From the NCBI GenBank assembly GCA_016987375.1, contig PJRA01000011.1, forward strand, positions 1,502,661 through 1,536,607: a DNA stretch of 33,947 bases. Reading direction: 5' to 3'. Within the stretch, counting starts at the first letter, position 1. The number at the start of each line of letters is the position of its first letter. The notes below the pieces were generated by a model. It saw nothing but the letters and a program-made list of their open reading frames with translations. It ran no database searches and was not told where the DNA came from. The DNA is from Brachionus koreanus (Eukaryota; Rotifera; Eurotatoria; Ploima; Brachionidae). The translations under genes and the position numbers were made by a program. Positions 1 to 8,979 of this stretch are shown here, in pieces.

Positions 1-2
1 TT

Positions 3-311
3 CAAAATTTTTTCAAAACGTCTCCACTTTTTAAGGTACTTAATATTGATTCTATACAAACTGTTTATAAAAAACAAAAATTTTTTATGTTCAATCAAAT
101 CCATACTAATGAATTAACGAAACAAATTTACGAGGAGCTAAAAACGTTATATGACAAGAAGTTGCTGAGTCAAAGTAATGAATCATTTTACAAGCAGTAT
201 GAGGAGGTAGCTGATGAATACCAAGTCGATGGTCCATTAGCTAGAAAATTAATATCAAAGCTATTTGGAAAAGGACACAAATGCGAAAATTTGGGTCTAA
301 TCGAGGGGTAA
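3..311 (+). CDS. 3' end of an unidentified ORF, possibly a retroelement ORF tail (partial, enters from left edge)
   Basis: The frame is open from base 3 to a stop at 309-311, about 102 codons, with no upstream stop, so the gene or exon begins outside the window; the ATG at 87 need not be a start. The residues are hydrophilic and largely helical, with stretches such as FKVLNIDSIQTVYKK and SFYKQYEEVADEY followed by a C-terminal CENLGLIEG. The style resembles the C-terminal tails of LINE-type reverse-transcriptase ORFs, but no diagnostic RT motif is inside the window, so this is a guess. An alternative is the last exon of an ordinary gene. A small antisense ORF overlaps its 3' end. Confidence 0.3.
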   Translation, partial: QNFFKTSPLFKVLNIDSIQTVYKKQKFFMFNQIHTNELTKQIYEELKTLYDKKLLSQSNESFYKQYEEVADEYQVDGPLARKLISKLFGKGHKCENLGLIEG

Positions 312-420
312 CATCATCTTCGATTCCTATTTCTTCATCAGAAACTTGATCAGACGGTTGATGTTGTAAACTTTTGGCTGGTTTTTTTAGCTCCTTATTT
401 TTAAATTTTTTGAATTTCAT
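241..420 (-). CDS. small ORF, 59 codons, unrecognised; possible first exon
   Basis: The ATG is at 420-418 and the stop at 243-241. The first half reads MKFKKFKNKELKKPAKSL and then an acidic stretch around DEEIGIEDD, which looks like the basic/acidic start of a nuclear or nucleolar protein. The last 15 residues are hydrophobic and less gene-like, so the true exon may stop earlier, for example near a weak GT around 311. It overlaps the plus-strand open frame ending at 311, so at most one of the two is likely to be real there. I do not recognise a family. Confidence 0.2.
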   Translation of the reverse strand: MKFKKFKNKELKKPAKSLQHQPSDQVSDEEIGIEDDVTPRLDPNFRICVLFQIALILIF

Positions 421-2074
421 ATTTAATAAAAGGCTTAAATAAATACTTTAAACTTATTAAGCTAATGAACTTAATTAGTTTTAACTTTAATAATTACATG
501 GATAATTTAGATGTGTTAAATAATTTTTTATTTGTTCTTTCTTTATTATTATTATTATTATTATTTATTGACAAAAAAACTTGTATAGACCTCATAGGTT
601 AAATTATATTATATTTATTATATTTGTGGTATTTTTTACTATTTTTGTGAATATAGTTTACTGACGTTCTTAATAAACTAAGATACGAACTAACAAGTGA
701 AAAAGATTTTTTTGTTTTTTTTTGTACAATTATCTGTTTGAAAACTAGTGAATTGCAGACTCCATCAAACTCTGTTCTTGGCCAAATAAAGTTCAAAAAC
801 TTTTTTATGATTTTTTTTCTAAGAATATTTTTTCTTAAAGCTTTGGGTCTTGATAGCGGCATGTGAAACAAGATTTCTAGCATGAATAATTTCAAATATG
901 AATATTAATATAGATCCTTGAATTTCAAATTTAATTGGTCTTTCTAAGCAAAGGCTTGGTCTTGCTATCTAGGTTTTGGTTATTTTTCCTTGCTGTTTGA
1001 TCATTTGTATTGTATACACATGGAATTATGCTATTTCAAAGTTTAATTTATCTGATGCGTAAATACATTTTCATTATGTTAAGGATGCTAACCATCGGCT
1101 CGCAATTATGGCCGGTCTGTCAACTCGTCTTCGTCTCGTTTCTTTCTCTGTATTAGCCCTTATTTCCGTTCATTGATGTTTAGTTTAGCTGCACGTCTAT
1201 AACTCGTTTTTAGCTCGCATATTTGGCCATTCTTTTTAAGCTTTTTGGTTTTTATTTTAAATTTATTAGAGAATATTTTTTGAATTAGAACATTATTTTT
1301 TGATTAGTTTTTAATAAATGATTATAACTTTACGAATTTAAATCCTTAGTTTGGTTCTTTAAAAAAGATTAGCTAAAAGGCACTGCATAATTTAATTTTT
1401 ATTTAAATTAATGAAAAAAAATTTTTTTTAATATTTCCTTTTTTTCTTTAGTCGTTCATGGTCAATAACTTTCAAATGAATTGTTTAGTTTGTACCAATA
1501 AATCTAACTTTTATAATAATTTCTCATTTAATAAAATGAAATTAAATTATAAGCAAAATTTTCATTAAAAAAATTAAAAAATAATTATTTGCTATTATTA
1601 TTCTCGTTGAAAAGCAGAAAAATAAATCAAAAATATTTATTTAAAAAATAGCACTAAGTTAAATTTTAATGATCAATAGTTATGTATTTTTTATTTGAAA
1701 CAGAACAAAAAAGCAATAAAATTAACTTAATAACGGATAAATTACTTAATATTTTGATTTTTCTTTATATTTTTTAATATTTAAAGGTCAAAATTCTTCT
1801 ACCTTTAGTTTTTGATGGGTTCTAACTTAAGTTTGTATATTAGAAAGTAACTTTCTTTGCTTGTGAAATTAGTATTTTATGTTCGCTCTCTATAACTTAG
1901 CTTTATTTATTAGATAATTCATATTCGAACTAAAATAAATAGATTAAATAAGGATAAAAAAAATGCAGAATATCCTAACAAGTATTTAAAAAATTTTGAT
2001 TTAAAATTTGTCCAATTTTTTATTTAATTTATTAGTCTAATATTGATGGCTTGATTAAATTACGATTTTTAAAC
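421..2074. other. gene-free AT-rich spacer
   Basis: I see no convincing gene here. A minus-strand ORF around 599-895 has the composition of noise. The stretch 1081-1230 is visibly less AT-rich than its surroundings, but I could not match it to a protein or a structured RNA. A TTA microsatellite lies at 543-563. Confidence 0.5.
543..563. repeat. (TTA)7 microsatellite
   Basis: Seven perfect TTA units, followed by an imperfect continuation. A comparable run at 26166-26182 marks the 3' end of a decayed LINE, so this one could be the trace of another LINE end, but no LINE coding remnant was recognised next to it. Confidence 0.85.
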
Positions 2075-2305
2075 TTAATTCGATGCTTTTGTTTGAACCA
2101 TTTTACCGTTTTGCCATTTATTTACTCTGGCATAAGCTTCTTCTCTTTTAATCGCATCTTTTCTGGCATTTTCTTGGACACATCTTCTCACGATTCTTGA
2201 GGCGATGTTTGAAAATTGAACATAACTAAAAAATCACTTTTAAACAAAACTACAAAATTGGCTATAGATAATTTACTTTAAACCAGCTTGTCTCCAGTAA
2301 AGCAT
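2075..2305 (-). CDS. ATP5F1E: ATP synthase F1 subunit epsilon, mitochondrial
   Basis: This is the small epsilon subunit of the mitochondrial F1 central stalk, which with gamma and delta couples rotation to ATP synthesis. There are two exons: 2305-2277 and 2225-2075, with a 51-nt GT-AG intron (2276-2226) that splits an Asn codon. The 59-aa product begins MLYWRQAGLNYVQFSNIA, which fits the family's conserved start (W-R-x-A-G-x-x-Y-x-x-Y/F-S), and continues with a basic helix. It ends near KWQNGKMVQ, as nematode and insect proteins do (W-x-N-G-K). Length is close to the usual 50-60 aa. There is no separate presequence, as is normal for this subunit. It lies about 290 nt downstream of ZBBX on the same strand. 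Confidence 0.93.
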
Positions 2306-2596
2306 TTTTAGCTAATTGTTGTTGTCAAAAAAATTTATCTTAAATAGATAAGAAATTACTGTTTTTGAAAAAAAATCAAAAATTTCCAAGCATTCATTTA
2401 AGCTTTTTTAATGCTTAACACACGCTACATAAAATAAACTAATTTTTTGCTCAACTATTGAAAGTACATTTCAAAATTAATTTTGTGATATAGCACTATT
2501 AACTTAACAAAAAAAAATATACGGAATTTAGGTTTTACTTATTTGTATATTTTATTTTAATAAAAAAATATCAACAAAAAAAAACATTAACAAAAT
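2306..2596. other. spacer between ZBBX and ATP5F1E
   Basis: About 290 nt of AT-rich sequence holding the 3' flank of ZBBX and the promoter side of ATP5F1E. Nothing else is recognisable. Confidence 0.5.
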
Positions 2597-4969
2597 TTAT
2601 TTTAAAGATTTTAATTCTTCCATTGTTAAACTCTCCAAATCATCACTGTCATTATCAAAGTCGTCATTTTTAATAGTCAATTCCAAATTGTTTAAACTGT
2701 TGTTCAATGAATCAGTTAGATCAGACAAATTTTCCAATTTATCTTGATTCAGATCACTTATTTGAGTAATGCCACTACTTTGAAATTCGTTTATCAATTG
2801 ACCAAAATATTTGTTGTCATCTTCATTTTGACAGATTCTAGAACTTCGGCCATCATCCGAGTCATAATTAGTAAACTGTTCAGCAAACTCTAAAATAAAA
2901 ATTTTACATTTTTGGTCCAAAACAAAATTTTATTCAAACTACCATAGTTCATTCTACTAACTGGTCTATTAAGATTTTGACTTGCCGAGACAGGACGATT
3001 CTTCTTGTCTACTTTTTTTTCTTTTTTTGTGATAAACAAAGATTTTGCTCTATCATATTCTACTTTTTTACTCGATGACTTTTTAGTCTCAAAATTTAAA
3101 CTGGACTTGACATTAATTGGGCTTTGAACACAAAATTTTGGCTTCATTTCATTTGAATTAATTTTTTCCTCAACACTTTCTCTTAAAATAAAAGCAAAAA
3201 TTATTTCCATAGAAACAAAACTACAAATGTATTACAAGTTATTTATTTTGTCTTGGCTAATAAGACTTTTCTGAGGGTTCCATGATCTAGGCGACATAGC
3301 ATATAATTTAGGATCGATCCTTGAAGATTGGGGTCTTGATTTAGGAGCAATTTTACCTTCTTTTTGATCAAAGTTTTTCACGTCCATAAGTAAAAACTCA
3401 TTGTCACCATAAATGCGGTTTTCACTGTCTCGCAGAGCAATATTCTTCAACAAATCAGTTGGTTCTCGACTCAAATTTTGCTCAAATTTAGCCGAACTTT
3501 TTGGTCGAGCTGATTTTGGCTTGGCTGTTTGAACTCTAGTTGTAGATTTTACCGATTTAGATCGTTCTAACTCTTTAATTGAGTTAGAAACGATCATGTC
3601 TAAATCAGGTTCTAAATTTAATTTTAAATCAACACTTTTTATTTTTGTTTGTGTTTCGACTTCTTCAAAAGTCACATTATTATTGACCAACTCATTAAAA
3701 TTAAGATTATTAACAGGTGTTAGACCATCAAAATTGGACAATAAAACACTTTGGTCTTGACTGTTTTTACCATCATCTAATGCTTTAATTATAGAATTAA
3801 AATCAATATGAGTGACGGTTGGTTCTATAGACTGATTAACAAGTGAATGCTGCACTAAATCACCTTCTAATTCATTACGTGGTGTATAGCTAACTTCCAG
3901 ATCATTTCTTCTATATTTTAGAAGCAACATTCGCTCAGCATAGGACAAAGAATGAGACTTTATATGATCTTCTAAATCTTGGATCTGGTTAGTTTTGGTT
4001 GATAGGGTCTCAACACCGGCATCTTTGCAGATGGAGGCTTCTCGAGTCAATGAATCATCTTGAGTGTTTTTCGAAGAGTTTCTCCATTCTTTTAGTGCTT
4101 GCTGAAAAGATTCATGCGCTTCTCTTTCATCATAAGCACCGTCAAATAGAGAAAACTCGACCTTCTTTTTGGCCGAAGACGGGTTCGATCGATTGCTAGT
4201 TATGTCATATATGCTTTCATTGTCTTCATTTCTTGTATTACTACTTTCCGGGCGACTTGTTTGCCGATTTAAATTGTTTGTGATGGACACAGTTCGATGC
4301 TTTTGTAAGGCGCCTTTCATGTGAAATGAAGTAAAGCAATTTGCACAGTAATCCTCTCCACATTCAAGACATCTCTTTAATTAAAATATCAAATATTTTT
4401 TTTTAATTAAAATAAACTCTAATAAATAATACTGTAAAAGCTAAATTTTTTTCACATTGACCACATTTTGTTTTCTTTTCCTTTGGAGCCACAGTGTTTA
4501 TTCTTTCAGCTTGCTTGTTCAAATATTCTTCTTTTAGAACTTGAAGTTTAACTTGACGATTGGACAACTTAAAAATAAATTGAATAAAATCTAAAAAAAA
4601 ACTTTTAAATTTTACTTTGTTTAAGACAGGCTCTGATTTGTCGGTTTTCATGATGTTTTTCGAGTAGTTAGTAACAGGGCCAGGTTGAGCCCTTGACCAA
4701 ATTGTTCCTCCCATAGCACTTAAAGATATATGATATCACAAGTTTTCTGAATTAAATAGGGCCTACTTTCGCTTGTTTTTATCAAAATTAAGCTCGGTTT
4801 TTAGCTGATTGAGTCTCTCTTCCATCAATTTATTTTCTATTTCAAGTTTTTTGCTTGGAATTTGTCTTTGAGGAAACTTTGAAAAATTTATTCTTAAAAA
4901 AAAATCATTCTTATACTCGAGTTTCCATTTTCGGCTCACAGCACTTATCAATCCTTTTGAATCACCCAT
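2597..4969 (-). CDS. ZBBX: zinc finger B-box domain-containing protein (ZBBX)
   Basis: ZBBX is a B-box zinc-finger protein associated in animals with motile-cilia tissues; its molecular role is poorly defined. Six exons: 4969-4767, 4718-4616, 4567-4433, 4374-3236, 3181-2943 and 2889-2597, joined by introns of 48-58 nt with all phases closing, give 703 aa (human about 800). Residues 40-65 form a short coiled coil. The zinc module is split by an intron: C137-x2-C140 lies in exon 3 as KCGQCEKN, and exon 4 opens with RCLECGEDYCANCF then the H165/H173 ligands and KGALQKHRT, which tracks the vertebrate protein closely. The rest is low-complexity and Ser/Asn-rich, and the last exon is acidic (EELKSLK end). 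The start is the first ATG of the open frame. Confidence 0.9.
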
Positions 4970-5341
4970 ATTTATTTTTTGTTCGGAAAAAAAAAATTCA
5001 ACTTAAGAGTGTTTTTTTATTCAGTAATATTAAAAAAATATCAGTTCTAAATTTGGTTGCCATGGCAACATAATTTTTTCGAATTTAATGTTTGAAAAAA
5101 TAGAACGAGAAAGCGCCCAAGCGCTTAAAACAAGGAAAATAAATAAAAAATATAAAAATTATTTTCACAAAATGTTTATTTGGTAATTTTGAAAATTATT
5201 GAGCAGATGAATTATACTAAACTCTAAAAAAAAAGTAGTAGTTAGTTAATAAATTAAAGAGATCTTTATCGAGCCCATCTATGACATTAAAAATCTAATC
5301 TCTAATTTAAAAAAAATCTGGTACATTCTAAAAGAAAACAT
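4970..5341. other. spacer between pyruvate kinase and ZBBX
   Basis: About 370 nt, AT-rich. It holds the 3' flank of pyruvate kinase and the 5' flank of ZBBX. A small palindromic patch, GCGCCCAAGCGC, lies near 5112-5123. No gene is visible. Confidence 0.5.
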
Positions 5342-7171
5342 TTAAATTTGAATTATTCTTAGAGTGTTTGTATTGCCACTGCCTCCTCTCCATCCAGTGA
5401 CGACCACTACATTTTCGCCCTTGACACTGAAGCCTCTCAAAATAGCAAAGTCAAGACCACGCTGCACTCGATTCTCAACATCTTGGAGCCATTCGTCGCC
5501 TTCTGGTGCTTTTTTAGGATCATTTAGCAAAAGTGGGAAAAGACCTCTCCATAAATGCATTTGTCTAGCGGCTATGTCACTTCTAGTCACGGCTACGACT
5601 GGACATTTTGGTCTGTATTTGGCAATCAAATGCGCAGAATGTCCTGATGTTGTCAAAACTACAATAGCAGTTGCTTTGCTATGAAACGATGCCTCTACAG
5701 CTGCGATAGCAATTGAATTAATCGAATCGCCAATTTTGTAATTTTCGGATCTCAAGCTCTCAAAAAGTTCTTTGTGAAACAAGGCCGACTCAGCTTCACG
5801 AGCTACGGCGTGCATCATCTTTAAACATTCAATCGGATAGTCACCTTTGGCTGTCTCACCGCTCAACATGACACAATCAGCTCCGTCCAGAACAGCATTA
5901 GCCACATCGCTCACCTCTGCTCTAGTCGGTCTTGGTTTTTTGGTCATGCTCTCCAACATTTGAGTAGCGCATATAATCGGCTTACCAAGCTTGTTGCATC
6001 GGCTCATCATCATTTTTTGTGCAATAAATACTTTTTGTGGTGGAATTTCAATGCCCAAATCGCCTCTAGCACACATGATACCGTCCGACTCTCTCAATAT
6101 ATCATCAAAGCTTTATTAAAATAACCAAATAAAATAATCGAAAATATTTTCAAATTTTTCAATTTTACTTTGTTACACCTTGGTGATTTTCTACTTTTGA
6201 TATGACCATGATGTGTTTACCTTTTTCGCCCAAAGATTTTCTTACTTCTTTGACACCAGCTCCGTCTCTAATAAACGAGGCAAAAATCATGTCTACACCA
6301 TGTTCAACTCCAAATTTTAAATCCTCTTTGTCTTTTTCAGACACAGCTGGCAAATCCACAGGCAAACCAGGCAAATTAACGCCTTTTTTGCTACCCAAAA
6401 ATCCGCCATTCTCAATTACAGTCTGAATAACATTTCCCTCTTTAATTTGAATATTATTTTTGCTTGGAATTAAATTTTTTTTAAAAATACTCACCAACTT
6501 TGTTTACAATCAATGATAAGAGACCATCATCAATAAAAATTAAACTTCCAATTTTAACAATCTTGATTATGTTCGGATAATCAACAAAGATGTTTTCTTC
6601 ATCGCAATTTTCAGCATATTTCGCATCAGTAACAATGTTGATGTTTTTTCCTTTTACCAATTCAATTTCAGCAGTGGCACTCTTTTGTAATTTAAAATTA
6701 GAAAAAAAAATTTTATCTTTATTTTATTATCATACTCCTTTGATTAGACCAGTTCTGATCTCAGGACCTTTTGTGTCAAGAGCAATGGCAATCGGTCTCT
6801 CGTATTCAGTGTTTTTAAGCATTTCAGCAGCCTCGCGTATATTTTTAATCGAGCCAGCATGATACTAAAAAAAATTTTTAAAAATTTTAAAAAAATTTTC
6901 TTTTTTTCAATGTAATTACTTCATGTGTTCCGTGAGAAAAGTTAAGTCTGGCTATGTTCATGCCATTTTTGATCATTTCGACCATTTTTGGTACATCGCG
7001 GCAAGCCGGTCCAATAGTGCACACAATACCAGTGTGACGGAAAGCATACGGCTCACTATCAATATCCAATCTACTCAAATGCTCCAAGTAGGTCTTGGCC
7101 TGCTTAATTGGTGCAATATGATGTTCTGGTTTTTGATACTTGTCCAAATCGACATCGTTCAATCGACTCAT
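5342..7171 (-). CDS. PKM: pyruvate kinase
   Basis: Catalyses phosphoenolpyruvate + ADP to pyruvate + ATP, the last step of glycolysis, in the cytosol. Five exons: 7171-6920, 6864-6736, 6681-6495, 6439-6169 and 6110-5342, with introns of 54-58 nt, encode 535 aa (vertebrate M forms 531). Landmarks in order: [10 protein letters not shown] at 72-81, [11 protein letters not shown] around 114-124, the phosphoryl-transfer lysine in ISKVENHQG (K271), the metal/PEP site ARGDLGIE at 294-301, and CATQMLESM. The C domain keeps the phosphate-loop pattern TTSGHSAH and the W and R of the fructose-1,6-bisphosphate pocket ([10 protein letters not shown]), with GWRGGSG near the end, so allosteric activation is likely retained (inference). 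The start is ATG 7171-7169; an in-frame TTG just upstream is not needed. Exon GC content is visibly above the background. Confidence 0.96.
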
Positions 7172-8368
7172 TTTCAAACAACTCTAATCCTTCTTATAAA
7201 ATTAAAATATTTTAAAAATGAAAGCGTTTTTTTTTTCAAAATTTATGCATTTAGGATTAATTTTTTTTTCTTTTTGAAATAATAACTAATAATTAACAAA
7301 AGATCTGAAAATGGTTTATGGAAAAAAAAGAGAGTGAGTGTTATTAATATAGCGTCTTTGCGTCACAATATATTGGAGCAATGCACGAGCATGATCACAA
7401 AATTACATAATTCCAACAATAATTTGTTTTAGCTGAATTTTATCAGCATAAATTAGTATAATGGCTGTGTTGGGTTCCTGGAGGCCATCCGAGATCATTT
7501 TAGAATAAAAATTCCCTAAATTATTTGAGCTAGAAGAAAAAGAACAGAGAATTCTAAGAATAATAAATAATATTTTTTTTCTTTTATTTCTGACTTGATC
7601 AACAACCGGATGCGTGATCAACAACCCGGAAAATTAAAAACCGCCAAATCACTCTGAATGAGTGTGCGCCAAAATTATTCATAAAAAATAGCCTGTATAA
7701 ACTTTGATTTTCACTAATTTTTCTTCAATTCATTAATTTAAATATCAATTAAAAATAATAAATAAAATAAAACGATTTATTTTCACTGACATCCCTCATA
7801 GTTTTGAATTTTTAGCATAATATTTTAAAATTGGTTGTCCAGATCACGTGACTCTAGAAAATGAATTGAAAATAAATAGCTTGGAATGAGTGAATCAGAC
7901 CTAAAATGAATAGAAAAAAATTGGTTAAGGTTTAAAGGTTTAATTTATTCTTGAAGCAAATAGATTAAATTACTTCTGACTTATGAATAATCAAAAGAAT
8001 TATTTATTTAAAACAAATTTATAGACAATTTATCTTGAATAAATTAGCATGGTATGTTCTATTTGGTTAGATTTATTAATAATCCGTAAATAAAGATGAG
8101 TCTATATTCATTGTTAATATTTAATCTAATGAACTTGAATATTTGCAAAAAGAAATTTAATTTTGATTTAATTTTAAGACAAATTTAGATGAATTATAGA
8201 AAAAAAAATCAGTTAAAAATTTAGACTGAAATTTTAAGCTCACATTTTAGAATTGCTCAACAAAATTGATTTAGCTTAAATACCAACATATAGAAAAAAA
8301 TTCTTCACATTTGCAAGAGCATTGCTAAAACTATATACTTTATTTTGGAAGAATATTAGACTCGTAAA
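7172..8368. other. divergent spacer between pyruvate kinase and RPS27, with possible 5' exons
   Basis: This 1.2-kb interval separates two divergently transcribed highly expressed genes, so both promoters should be here. On the minus strand two pyrimidine-rich acceptor-like sites end near 7532 and 7310, and a GT donor-like site lies near 7408. Between them is a 31-codon ORF (7498-7403, MISDGLQEPNTAIILIY start). These could be untranslated or alternative 5' exons of pyruvate kinase or a tiny separate gene; none is proven. From about 7700 to 8368 I see only AT-rich sequence. Confidence 0.35.
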
Positions 8369-8876
8369 ATGCCGGTGAGTTGAAATATAATTTTTTTAAT
8401 GACCTTTTGCTTTAAAACCCATGCTCGTTGACGTAATCAAACGCCAAAACAATAGATTAGGCCTAACGAGCACGAGTTGTTGTGATTCTAATTTTAATCG
8501 TCTCTCAGTTAGCCAAAGACTTGTTGAATCCTTCAGTTGAAGACGAGAAAAGAAAATGCAAACTTAAACGATTAGTCCAAAGCCCGAACTCGTTTTTCAT
8601 GGACGTCAAGTGCCCAAGTAAAATTTTTTTTGTTTCTAATTATTTTCATTTATTTAATCAATAAGTTTTTTAAATTAAGGCTGCGTCAAAATTACAACTG
8701 TTTTCAGTCACGCTCAAACAGTTGTATTGTGTGTTGGCTGCAACATGGTCTTGTGTCAACCAACTGGCGGTTTAGCTAGAGTCACTACTGGTTCGTTTGA
8801 ATAAAAAAAGAAATAAACTGACTTTTTTTAACAATATTTTTTTTAAGGCTGCTCGTTCAGAAAGAAACAACATTAA
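8369..8876 (+). CDS. RPS27: 40S ribosomal protein S27 (eS27)
   Basis: eS27 is a zinc-ribbon protein of the small ribosomal subunit. Four exons: 8369-8374 (ATG CCG only), 8509-8617, 8680-8790 and 8848-8876, with introns of 134, 62 and 57 nt, give exactly 84 aa, the animal length. The protein reads [18 protein letters not shown], then [17 protein letters not shown], the second zinc knuckle [15 protein letters not shown] and the end CSFRKKQH. A first coding exon of just two codons is typical of this family. The first knuckle reads CPSC where animals usually have CPGC: the codon AGC is formed across the second intron. An AATAAA lies at 8918-8923. It is convergent with GPR137, with 103 nt between the two stop codons. 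Confidence 0.96.
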
Positions 8877-8917
8877 AAATTTTTTATTAAATTTTTATTG
8901 TTTAATCAAAAAAGATA

Positions 8918-8923
8918 AATAAA
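8918..8923 (+). terminator. polyadenylation signal of RPS27
   Basis: AATAAA about 42 nt after the RPS27 stop codon, before the convergent GPR137 stop at 8980. The hexamer is common in such AT-rich DNA, so the position is its main support. Confidence 0.5.
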
Positions 8924-8979
8924 AATAACTTAAAAATTAAATCTTTTTATTTTATTTAAATGTACATTGTTACACCAAA

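Noticed and set aside
599..895. Minus-strand 98-aa ORF
   Set aside because: Lys/Asn/Ile/Phe-rich as expected from AT-rich DNA; no motif, no neighbouring exon, no clear start context.
3999..4199. Plus-strand 66-aa ORF
   Set aside because: Antisense to ZBBX exon 4, with no recognisable features.
5364..5684. Plus-strand 106-aa ORF
   Set aside because: Antisense shadow of the conserved last exon of pyruvate kinase; so are those at 6202-6426 and 6590-7282.
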